The notes beneath the pieces were generated by a model. It was not told the origin of the DNA and did not search any database. It saw only the letters and a program-made list of their open reading frames with translations. DNA of 64,000 bases from Myxococcales bacterium (GTDB lineage Bacteria; Myxococcota_A; Polyangia; Polyangiales; Polyangiaceae): contig SECP01000051.1 of the NCBI GenBank assembly GCA_004193285.1, positions 1 through 64,000 of the forward strand. Direction: 5' to 3'. Shown piece after piece: positions 56,860 through 64,000 of this stretch. The position numbers and the translations under genes were made by a program. How positions within the stretch are numbered: the first letter of the stretch is position 1; every line of letters begins with the position of its first letter.

Positions 56860-57162
56860 GTTTCGGCTAAACCCGGCGGTTTTCTCCCCCCAAGAACCGC
56901 GCGGGTCAAGCCAATCGACCGCGTTTTCGTTGCCACATCGGGTGGCGGTCGTGTTTCGGGCGTGCGTCGAGTCCCCGCGCCGACAAGTTTCGGGACTATT
57001 TCCAGTTTGGCTCCAGGGGTCCCGAGCCGCCGCGGCCGTATTTCAGGGGCGCCGCGAGCCGTCGCGCGCGACCGCGCTGGCTTGGCCTTGCAAAAATTCC
57101 GCGTCAGCGCACCGCACGGGGACGAGCCGCGGACCCTGCGTCCGCGAGGCCCCGGACAACGC
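56860..57162. other. sucA upstream region
   Basis: Contains no gene. On the minus strand TTGACC (56904-56909 in plus coordinates) is a possible -35 box for sucA, without a good -10. A hairpin GCCAC-ATCGG-GTGGC lies at 56932-56946, inside a longer imperfect CGACC/GGTCG stem, and may affect transcription or be a regulator site. The rest is the 3' flank of the TetR gene. Confidence 0.35.
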
Positions 57163-57843
57163 TCACGGCCTTGCTCGCCGCGCGCGCTCCGGCCGTACGC
57201 CGCTCGTGCTCGTGCGCAAGTACCCGCCGCTCAAGAACGAGAACATCTGCTGGGTAAGCACCTCCGCGCTCTCTTCCGAGAAGCCGAGTGTCACCGCTTG
57301 ATACAAGAGCTCCTTCAGCGCCCCGATGGTGAGATACGCGAGCACACGTGGCTCGCCTTCGTCCACGATGCCGAGCGCTTGCCCGTCCTTGAGGCTCTCC
57401 GCCAGCAGCTGCACGACCATGTCGTAGAAGGTGAAGAGCTTGCGATCGAAGGCCGGGTCGATACCGACCGCGCCGGTGAACAAGACCTTCGTCATGCTGC
57501 GCTCCGTGAGACATGTCGCGATAATCGCGCGGATGTTCTCACGAACTTGCTCGACGACGGGGCGCTGCGGGTCATCGACCGTGATGCGCACGATCGCCAT
57601 CGTGAGCTGCGAAGCGAAGCGGTCGATGAGGTCCGAGAAGATGGCGCGCTTGTCTTCGAAGTACAGGTAGAAGGTGCCGCGCGCCACCCCGGCCTGCAGG
57701 GCGATGTCGTCGATCGTGGTTTGGTGGTAGCCACGCCGCGCGAACACGTCGCGCGCGACGCTCAGAATCTGCTGGCGTCGCTCGGATTTCGGCAAGGCCG
57801 TCTTCTTGAGCGCAGTCTTGCGCGAACGTTTCGGAGCGGCCAT
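57163..57843 (-). CDS. TetR/AcrR-family transcriptional regulator
   Basis: A 226-residue protein. N-terminal HTH at about 20-70: RRQQILSVARDVFARRGYHQ, TTIDDIALQAGVARGTFYLY and FEDKRAIFSDLIDRF, the standard TetR DNA-binding domain. It is preceded by a basic tail (KRSRKTALKKTALPK). The C-terminal ligand/dimer domain is unassigned. Divergent from the FecR-like gene with about 76 bp between, so that gene or itself may be a target; also upstream and co-directional with sucA. The ligand cannot be inferred. Confidence 0.9.
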   Translation of the reverse strand: MAAPKRSRKTALKKTALPKSERRQQILSVARDVFARRGYHQTTIDDIALQAGVARGTFYLYFEDKRAIFSDLIDRFASQLTMAIVRITVDDPQRPVVEQVRENIRAIIATCLTERSMTKVLFTGAVGIDPAFDRKLFTFYDMVVQLLAESLKDGQALGIVDEGEPRVLAYLTIGALKELLYQAVTLGFSEESAEVLTQQMFSFLSGGYLRTSTSGVRPERARRARP

Positions 57844-57919
57844 GAGGGCGCTGCATCATAGCCAAAGTTTTCGCGGCGCCTAGCTCAAGTCCTGCGCATC
57901 CGCGCCGTACTCGGTGCGC

Positions 57920-59332
57920 ATGACGTCTCGCCGTGCTTTTGGCCGCTCGCAAGGATTCGTCGCTGCCCTCGGCTTGTGCGCCGCTTGCACACTGACACCT
58001 AGCTCGGCAGACGCGGCCGCTCCCAAGACCGGCGTGGTGGCCGGCTCCGGTACGACGAGCGGCGGAGTGTTCACGGCAGGACCGAGCGGCGCCGAGTACC
58101 AACTGCCGACGCTGGCGCGACTGCAGCTCGCGCCCGGAGCGGCGGTGCGTCTGTTTCCGGTGCCGCAGCAGCTGCAGCTCGCCCCCGGCCCGAAGACGAC
58201 CACGTACAGCTTTGCGCTCTTGCGCGGCCGCGTAGACGTCACGGTGCCGGCCAAGCCGAAGAGCGCCGTGCTGTGTAGCCTCGGCAAGTCGTCGGCGGTG
58301 ATCGGCGTGGGGCGAGCGGCCGTGCTCGCGCGCGCGGACGACTTCACGGTTGCGAGCTTCGAGGGCGACGTACGAACCCTCGTCACCGACCGCTGGCACA
58401 CGTTGCCGGCCGGCACGCTCTCGCACGTGGACAGCGCGCACGCTTCGCCGCCAGAGCCGACGCTCGGCGCACCCAAGCTCACCCCCGGCCCCCGGCTGTG
58501 GTTCTCGGCAGGCGAACCGATCGAGGTGAGCGGCTTCGCCTTCACGAAGGTGGAGCGCGCGGCCCGCTACGAGCTGCGCCTGCGCCGGGCGGACGGCGCC
58601 GCCGAGCAGCTCCGGCGCGTCGAGAGCGGCACGCGGCTCGACCAAGCCTTCGTCGGGCTCACGCCGGGGCAGTACGAGCTCGCGCTGCGCTCGGTAGACG
58701 CCGAGGGCATCGCCGGCGGTTGGTCCGCGGTGGAGCCGGTGCGCGTCGTCGGGGTCACTTTGCCGCCCGGTGGCTACAGCGCAGCCGGCGACATCTTCAT
58801 CGGCAAGGGTCAAGAGGTGCGCTTCTCGAACACGGACGGTCTGGAGATGACCTACGAAGGCGCCGGCCGCTACGTGCCCGCGTCGGAAGCAGTCACGCTC
58901 TACCGCGGCGAGACGACGGTGGTGAGCTTCCGAGTGCGTGGCTCCATCTACCCGACGACCGCGCGCCTGAGGCCTCGCAGCGCGTACGCGCACGTCGTGC
59001 TCGGACCGAGTCGAGCGGTGTGGCCCAAGGACTCGGTGCAAATCGCGATCGAGCTCCGGAGCAAGGACGGCGAGGGGGTACCGCAATGGCTCGAGCTCAA
59101 GACCGACGTGAGGTTGGGCATCGAGCCCATCGCCGTATCGTTCACGCGCGACGGTAATCGTTTAATCGGAGCGGTTCCGCCGCCCGAGCGCCCGGGCCCG
59201 TGGGTGCTACGAGTGGAAGTGAAAGATCAGTTCGGATCGCTTCTGGGCCGTGATTTCTTGGAGATCGCCAGCGTGCCGGCTGCACCTGTCGCACCTGCAA
59301 AGGTGGTCAGTGCGCGCGTCGCCAGCAAGTAG
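57920..59332 (+). CDS. FecR-like secreted protein with Ig/fibronectin-like modules
   Basis: A 470-residue protein from ATG 57920 (GTG 57914 also possible). Signal peptide ends SSADAAAPK. At about 60-150 there is a FecR-type strand domain (YQLPTLARLQLAPGAAVRLF, YSFALLRGRVDVTVP, FEGDVRTLVTDRWHTLPAGT). This is followed by a domain with a fibronectin-like pattern (AARYELRLRRADG, LTPGQYELALRSVDAEGIAG) and a further strand-rich domain to the end. Periplasmic or surface location. The FecR-like part senses or binds ligands in characterised proteins; the role here is unknown. Confidence 0.72.
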   Translation: MTSRRAFGRSQGFVAALGLCAACTLTPSSADAAAPKTGVVAGSGTTSGGVFTAGPSGAEYQLPTLARLQLAPGAAVRLFPVPQQLQLAPGPKTTTYSFALLRGRVDVTVPAKPKSAVLCSLGKSSAVIGVGRAAVLARADDFTVASFEGDVRTLVTDRWHTLPAGTLSHVDSAHASPPEPTLGAPKLTPGPRLWFSAGEPIEVSGFAFTKVERAARYELRLRRADGAAEQLRRVESGTRLDQAFVGLTPGQYELALRSVDAEGIAGGWSAVEPVRVVGVTLPPGGYSAAGDIFIGKGQEVRFSNTDGLEMTYEGAGRYVPASEAVTLYRGETTVVSFRVRGSIYPTTARLRPRSAYAHVVLGPSRAVWPKDSVQIAIELRSKDGEGVPQWLELKTDVRLGIEPIAVSFTRDGNRLIGAVPPPERPGPWVLRVEVKDQFGSLLGRDFLEIASVPAAPVAPAKVVSARVASK

Positions 59333-59362
59333 CGCTCAGACTCCGTGGTTGCTGTGGCCGCT

Positions 59363-59378
59363 GAGCTTTGACAAGCTC
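59363..59378. terminator. Small hairpin in the gap before the DUF882 gene
   Basis: GAGCTT (59363-59368) pairs with AAGCTC (59373-59378), loop TGAC. The stem is short and the position is only 12 bases before the next start, so it could be a weak terminator or a translation-control hairpin. Confidence 0.25.
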
Positions 59379-59389
59379 GGCAGCTGCGC

Positions 59390-60094
59390 ATGAGTCTTCG
59401 AGGATTCTCCGTGCTGGCGCTTGCCTCCGTGCTCGGCGCTGGCGGCCTGGTCTTCGCTCTGGCTCCTCGCCCCGCGCCCGCCGCCCAGGCTCGGCCGCGG
59501 CCCGCTCCTGCGTTGCTCACGCCGCCGGCGCCGAGCGCCCCCCTCGCGGACCCTCGGTTCGCCAGCTTGCCCGCGCTCGTGATCGAAAACCAGAGCACGC
59601 GAGAGCGCCGGGAGCTCAAGCTCTACGACGCGTACGGCGCGATCGACGAGCAAGCGGCAGCCGCGCTCGACGCGCTGCTGTGCGACGCCCGCAAGCCCAA
59701 GCAGCGCGAAACGACGCGCATCGACCGTCGTACCCTGCAGCTGCTGTTCAAAGCCGCGTACCACTTTCAGAGCTCGGAGGTGGAGGTAGTCTCCGCGTAC
59801 CGCAAGCCCGGTCGTCGCCGTGAAGGGCCGCACGGCATCGGCGCTGCCATCGATTTTCGTTTGCGCGGCGTGAGCGCGAAAGAGCTCGCCAGCTACCTCC
59901 GGGACATCCCGCGCACCGGCGTCGGCATCTACACGCACCCGAAGACGCAGTACGTCCACCTGGACAGCCGCGAGCACAGCTTTCACTGGTTGGACGCCTC
60001 CCCGCCGCGCCGGCATTGGCGAGAAAAGTCGCTCGGCGGCAAAGACCTCCCGCGGCGCGACGCCGCCTACCGCCCCGCTTCGGATCTACCCTGA
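59390..60094 (+). CDS. DUF882 (YcbK-like, M15-type) peptidoglycan hydrolase-like protein
   Basis: A 234-residue protein with an N-terminal hydrophobic signal (MSLRGFSVLALASVLGAGGL) and a Pro/Ala spacer. The DUF882 domain at about 70-215 contains VEVVSAYRKPGRR, GPHGIGAAIDFRLRGVSAKE, TGVGIYTHPKTQYVHLDSR and FHWLDASPP. The His/Asp residues in PHGIGAAIDF and YVHLD correspond to the zinc-ligand positions of M15/YcbK carboxypeptidase-like folds. Family members act on peptidoglycan cross-bridges or are linked to murein recycling; activity here is inferred. Confidence 0.82.
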   Translation: MSLRGFSVLALASVLGAGGLVFALAPRPAPAAQARPRPAPALLTPPAPSAPLADPRFASLPALVIENQSTRERRELKLYDAYGAIDEQAAAALDALLCDARKPKQRETTRIDRRTLQLLFKAAYHFQSSEVEVVSAYRKPGRRREGPHGIGAAIDFRLRGVSAKELASYLRDIPRTGVGIYTHPKTQYVHLDSREHSFHWLDASPPRRHWREKSLGGKDLPRRDAAYRPASDLP

Positions 60095-60273
60095 ACGCGG
60101 GCGGAGCTCGCCACTAACCCGGCGGAGTAGGCTCACCCGCGTGGGTAATAGACGCGGGCGGAGGCCCGGGCCGGATGCGGATGTGAAAAGCGCGTGAACG
60201 TTTCGCAGCTGGAAGCGCCACGGAAACCTTCGCTCGCCCAAGCTGCTTCTCAGGAGGCTCCTGAAGGAACATC

Positions 60274-61908
60274 ATGCGTCGCTCCCCTACCTCATCAGCT
60301 CATGCCCATTCGCGAGACCGCCCCGTGACGGAAGCCGCACAACCCCACGTCGACCCGACGAGCCCCGACAGCGAGTCCCCGCGTAGTCACGAGCACTCGC
60401 GCCGCCCGCGTGCTTCCGACCCGCCGCCGGCCGAGTACGTGGACCTGGATGGCGGCTCCGGGCGGGACGTCTTCTATCGACCCGACCGCTACCTGCGCGC
60501 AGACCTGGGCTTGGTGCGCGTCAACGTGGAAGTGAGCTTGGATGGTGAACGCCGCTCCTGCGAGCTCTTCGACGTGTCTCAGAATGGGATTGCGTTCGAA
60601 TGGTCGGGCGAGCAGGTGCCCGCGCTAGGAGCCGAGGTCGAGAGGCTCACGGTCCAGTTCGACGATCACGAGGCCTACGCGGGCTTGGCCAAGGTGAGCT
60701 CGGTGCGCCACGTCGGAGCGATCACGTTGGTTGGCGTGTCGCTGCTGGACACGCTCATGAACATCGAGGACGTGCTGCACCTGCGGGACGTCAAAGCGTG
60801 GGTCGCCGGCAGCAAAGGCGAAAAGCTGCGCGCGCGCGAGGCGGCCTGGTTCGTGCCCGGCCTGCACGCGTTCAAAGCGGCCGTCTCGGAGCTGCGGTTG
60901 TTCCTGGAGGACGGCCAAGCGCAGCTGGCCGAGCTGGAGGCCTCGCTACCTTCGCACATCCTCCAAGCGCAAGGCTCGCCTGCGAAAGACGCTCTGGTTC
61001 AGCGCATGCGTGAAGGGTTCTCCGCGGAGCTCGTGAGCTTCTCCAACCAGGTGGACGCGGCGACGCGTGAAGCATCGCGCAGCGAATGGGACGCGCTACG
61101 CGAGTTTTCGCAGCGGCAGCTTCATCCCTTGCTCATGCAGTCGCCCTGGATGCACCGCGCCCGGCACAAGCCGCTCGGCTACCCCGGGGATTTCGAGCTG
61201 ATGAACGGCCTTTACGGTAACCACTTCAGCGGCGCCACCTTGTTCGCGCGCGCGGTGAACTTGGCTTTCGTGTCCACCCCGGCGGCGGAGGCCGTACGCA
61301 CCCGCAAGGACCTCATGAAGCGCGAGCTCGGCAAGGCGCTGGACCTCGCCGCGCCCGAGCGCCCCGTCCGCATCTTGTCGATCGCCGCCGGCCCCGCGCA
61401 GGAAGTTTACGAGGTGCTGCGCGAGCGAGAAGAGCTCGAAGGTCACGTCGAGATCGTGCTCTTCGAGCAAGACCGCCGCGCGCTCTCCTTCGCTTACGCG
61501 CGCCTCAGCCGGCTGGTGAAGGATCGCTGGGCGGGCCGAGTCAAGGTGACCCTGCTTCACGACTCCATCAAGCGCTTGCTGTTGGGCTCCACCGTGTTCC
61601 CCGCGTCGGGCGAGTACGACATGGTCTACGCCTGCGGGCTTTGCGACTACCTGCAGCGCAGCACCTGGGTGAAGCTGTGCCGTACCCTCTACGGAACGGT
61701 GGCCCCGCAGGGTACTCTCTACGTCGGTAACATGGTGCCCCGGAATCCCAGCCGCTGGTTCATGGAGCTGCACCTGGATTGGACCCTCGTCTACCGCGAG
61801 CACGAAGAGCTGCTGGAGCTCGCGCGCGCGGCCGCCCCCGGCGCTCGCCTCCTCCTCTGCGAGGAAGCGACGGGGGTCAACCCGTTCGTCGCGCTGACGA
61901 GAGACTGA
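60274..61908 (+). CDS. PilZ-domain/SAM-dependent methyltransferase fusion (PhcB-like)
   Basis: A 544-residue protein. A Pro/Ser/His-rich start of about 65 residues is followed by a PilZ-like domain (about 75-170): RPDRYLRADLG, VSLDGERRSCELFDVSQNGI and GVSLLD. The expected R-x-x-x-R/D-x-S-x-x-G features are only partly kept, so c-di-GMP binding is uncertain. A helical segment follows. The methyltransferase (about 290-544) has the signature HKPLGYPGDFELMNGLYGNH, then LFARAVN, the SAM loop RILSIAAGPAQEVYEVL, the acidic ribose contact VLFEQD, and VYACGLCDYL. This signature belongs to the family annotated in databases as hydroxy-fatty-acid methyl-ester biosynthesis (PhcB type). The next gene, three bases on, is a hybrid sensor kinase. 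Making a methyl-ester signal is an inference. Confidence 0.75.
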   Translation: MRRSPTSSAHAHSRDRPVTEAAQPHVDPTSPDSESPRSHEHSRRPRASDPPPAEYVDLDGGSGRDVFYRPDRYLRADLGLVRVNVEVSLDGERRSCELFDVSQNGIAFEWSGEQVPALGAEVERLTVQFDDHEAYAGLAKVSSVRHVGAITLVGVSLLDTLMNIEDVLHLRDVKAWVAGSKGEKLRAREAAWFVPGLHAFKAAVSELRLFLEDGQAQLAELEASLPSHILQAQGSPAKDALVQRMREGFSAELVSFSNQVDAATREASRSEWDALREFSQRQLHPLLMQSPWMHRARHKPLGYPGDFELMNGLYGNHFSGATLFARAVNLAFVSTPAAEAVRTRKDLMKRELGKALDLAAPERPVRILSIAAGPAQEVYEVLREREELEGHVEIVLFEQDRRALSFAYARLSRLVKDRWAGRVKVTLLHDSIKRLLLGSTVFPASGEYDMVYACGLCDYLQRSTWVKLCRTLYGTVAPQGTLYVGNMVPRNPSRWFMELHLDWTLVYREHEELLELARAAAPGARLLLCEEATGVNPFVALTRD

Positions 61909-61911
61909 GCA

Positions 61912-64000
61912 TTGACGGGCCAGGCCGCTTCCCGCGACCAGCCCTCCGCGCTGGAGCAAGCTTGGGCCGCCTGGCAGCTCCGGCGCAACACGCGCGGGAT
62001 GCGCGGCCTGCTCTACATCGTGGCCGCGCTCTACCCGCTCTTCGGGATCCTGGACTACCTCACTGCGCCGCCGAGGTGGCTGTGGCTCCTCTACGGAACC
62101 CGGGCGGTGGTGACGGCCATTACTCTCGGCATGTTCCGAGTGCTCAAGTCGCCACTGTTCGAGAGCCGCTCCAACGCGGTTTCGGCGGCGTACATCGTGC
62201 TCATCTCACTGGGCATCAGCTTGATGACCGTCTTCATGGGCGGGCTGAGCTCCCCGTACTATGCCGGCTTGTCTTTGGTCATCGTCGCGACCGGCTTGCT
62301 CTTCGTTTGGCCCATGAAAGTGGTCATTCGGACCCACGCCACCCTCGTCGCTTCCTTCTTGCTGCCCAACTTGATCTTGGGGCGCGGAGCGGACTCGCTG
62401 ACGAGCATCTCCAACCTGTTCTTTTTGGTATCCACCGCCATCATCGCGGGGACGGGGCAGGTGCTGGCCCACGCCTCGCTACGCGAGCAGGTGGCGAATC
62501 AATTCATCTTGGAGGGCACGCGCAAGAACCTGGAGGTCGCGAACGACGAGCTGAAGAAGCTCGACCGCTTCAAGTCCGAGTTCTTCGCGAACATCACTCA
62601 CGAGCTCAAGACCCCGCTCACCATGGTCCTGACGTCCCTGGAGCTGTTGCTGGACGGCGAGCTCGGCCTCATCTCGGAGGCTCAGCGCTCCACGTTTCAG
62701 TCCATGCAGCGCAGCGGGGCCAAGCTCTTGCGGCTGATTGGCGACTTACTGGACCTCAGCCGCATCGAAGAGTCGCGAGTCCGCCTGCGAGTCGCAGAGC
62801 ATGATCTGGCCGCGTACCTGCGTGAGCTAACGAGCGAGACGCAGCTCCTCGTGCAGCGCAAGGGGGTGCGGCTGACGTTCGAGAGTGAGCACGCGAGCGC
62901 GCCCGTTTTCTGTGATTTGGAGCGGCTGGAGCGCGTCTTCATCAACTTGCTCTCCAACGCGACCAAGTTCACGGATGCGGGCGGCGAGGTCGTCCTCCGT
63001 CTGTCCCGCTCGGACCGATTCACCGAGGTCGAGGTGCGCGACACCGGAGTTGGCTTCCCTTCGGAGCTGTCCGAGCGCGTGTTTTCGCGCTTCTTCCAGA
63101 CGGACATGGGAAAGAAGCGGCACTACGGGGGCACCGGCATCGGCCTCTCGCTCGCCAAAGACCTGGTCGAGCTCCACGGCGGAGAGATCCGGGCCGAAAG
63201 CGAGACCGGCAAAGGCGCGCGCTTCACGGTTCGGCTGCAAAACGACCGCGACCATTTCAATCCGGAGGTTCTGGATCGCCGCGCGGCCCGGAGCGGCCAA
63301 GGCGAGGGAAAGCGCGCCGCGGACCGCGGTATTGCGGATTGGCGCTTGGGGGCGGAGGCGAAGTTCCGACTGCTGGAGATCGACGAGGTCACCGAGCAGC
63401 GGGTGGTCGAGCGCGACGCCGACGAACGACATCGCAGTCACACCGTGCTGGTCGTGGAGGACACGCCGGACGTGATCCGGATGATTCGCCTCACCTTGCA
63501 CCATGACTTCCGCGTCTTGGCCGCGACCAACGGCGCGCAAGGCCTCGAGCTCGCCCGCAAGCACCACCCGAGCATCATCGTGACGGACCTGATGATGCCG
63601 GTCATGGACGGCCTCGAGCTCACGGCGCAGCTCCGAGCGGATCCGAGGCTCTGCCACGTTCCGATCGTGATGCTGACCGCGCGCACGGAGGTCGAATCAC
63701 GGGTCGCGGGGCTCCAGGGCGGCGTAGACGCCTACCTCGGCAAGCCGTTTTCGACGAAAGAGCTGATGCAAACCGTACGTTCACTGCTGCGCATCCAGGA
63801 GCGCACGGCGGACCTGGTGCTCACGCAAAAGATGGACTCCATCGAGGCGATCGCGGGCGGCCTCGCCCACGAGATCGGCAACCCGCTCAACTACGTGAAG
63901 AACGCGCTCGCGGTGGTGCAGCGCGATACCGAGCAGCTGCTGGCGGCGGCGCGGCGCTCCCCTATGGACTCGAGCCTGGACGCAGCGGCGATGGAGCGAC
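61912..64000 (+). CDS. Hybrid sensor histidine kinase with receiver and second kinase domain (partial, runs off the right edge)
   Basis: No stop is reached before 64000; 696 residues are visible. Start is TTG 61912, three bases after the methyltransferase stop. Residues about 30-195 contain five to six membrane helices (GLLYIVAALYPLFGILDYL, YIVLISLGISLMTVFMGGL). HisKA at about 220-285 has H230 in FFANITHELKTP; HATPase at about 330-445 has NLLSNATKF, DTGVGFP, GTGIGLSLAKDL. A receiver follows at about 510-625 with phospho-Asp D559 in VTDLMMPVMDG and Lys in LGKPFS. After it begins a second HisKA (GGLAHEIGNPLN, H653). The order sensor kinase-receiver-kinase looks like PhcS joined to PhcR in one chain. 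Partner of the adjacent PhcB-like gene by position. Confidence 0.9.
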   Translation, partial: MTGQAASRDQPSALEQAWAAWQLRRNTRGMRGLLYIVAALYPLFGILDYLTAPPRWLWLLYGTRAVVTAITLGMFRVLKSPLFESRSNAVSAAYIVLISLGISLMTVFMGGLSSPYYAGLSLVIVATGLLFVWPMKVVIRTHATLVASFLLPNLILGRGADSLTSISNLFFLVSTAIIAGTGQVLAHASLREQVANQFILEGTRKNLEVANDELKKLDRFKSEFFANITHELKTPLTMVLTSLELLLDGELGLISEAQRSTFQSMQRSGAKLLRLIGDLLDLSRIEESRVRLRVAEHDLAAYLRELTSETQLLVQRKGVRLTFESEHASAPVFCDLERLERVFINLLSNATKFTDAGGEVVLRLSRSDRFTEVEVRDTGVGFPSELSERVFSRFFQTDMGKKRHYGGTGIGLSLAKDLVELHGGEIRAESETGKGARFTVRLQNDRDHFNPEVLDRRAARSGQGEGKRAADRGIADWRLGAEAKFRLLEIDEVTEQRVVERDADERHRSHTVLVVEDTPDVIRMIRLTLHHDFRVLAATNGAQGLELARKHHPSIIVTDLMMPVMDGLELTAQLRADPRLCHVPIVMLTARTEVESRVAGLQGGVDAYLGKPFSTKELMQTVRSLLRIQERTADLVLTQKMDSIEAIAGGLAHEIGNPLNYVKNALAVVQRDTEQLLAAARRSPMDSSLDAAAMER

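Overview
The window is very G+C-rich, nearly all genes use G/C third positions, and it carries several lineage markers of the Myxococcota (Sorangium/Polyangium-type deltaproteobacteria). These are many Ser/Thr protein kinases with Pro/Ala-rich tails, FHA and PEGA proteins, two Cys-rich secreted proteins with MYXO-CTERM-like tails (hydrophobic segment followed by an Arg cluster), many lipoproteins, and a DUF222-type HNH protein. The genus is an inference from these traits, not from a marker gene comparison.

Layout. 1-5 kb is an accessory zone: a degenerate tandem array (unit about 112 bp), an HNH endonuclease gene with an internal hexanucleotide tract, then a second tandem array (unit about 371 bp). 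5-10 kb holds threonine synthase (minus), a CDP-alcohol phosphatidyltransferase, an outer-membrane protein with a charged helical insert and a YceI-like lipoprotein. 10-12 kb holds the most interesting operon: a small Ala/Pro-rich lipoprotein ending in a two-Cys motif, an MNIO (DUF692) multinuclear iron oxidase and a DUF2063 (HvfC/BufC-type) partner. This looks like a RiPP metallophore/bufferin-type system with a lipidated precursor. 12-25 kb: a kinase fused to a formylglycine-generating-enzyme-type domain, a TPR-like protein whose coding signal starts before any usual start codon, an L,D-transpeptidase, glutaryl-CoA dehydrogenase, nitronate monooxygenase, small envelope proteins, and a translationally coupled kinase/PEGA/unknown operon. 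26-31 kb: three tandem paralogous Cys-rich lipoproteins with receptor-L-like C-termini, overlapping by ATGA or nearly so.

31-35.6 kb: an MFS transporter, then a ribosome-maintenance group (RlmE, a pseudouridine synthase fused to an RlmI-type methyltransferase, a solitary L3, and L19). 35.8-42 kb: three FHA proteins including an FHA-ABCG-type transporter. 42-51 kb: Cys-rich envelope proteins, a 1-Cys peroxiredoxin, a third kinase, a TPR/PEGA-like protein and two distant paralogues of unknown function. 51-57 kb: the 2-oxoglutarate dehydrogenase complex in the order sucA-sucB-lpd on the minus strand, with a relic of the second repeat family between sucA and sucB. 57-64 kb: a TetR regulator, a FecR-like protein, a DUF882 peptidase-like protein, and at the right edge a PilZ-methyltransferase gene followed by a hybrid histidine kinase cut by the window end. 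This pair resembles a fused form of the PhcB/PhcS/PhcR quorum-sensing arrangement.

No tRNA, rRNA, CRISPR array, insertion sequence or prophage was seen. Starts were chosen by reading SD motifs, signal peptides and family N-termini by eye.
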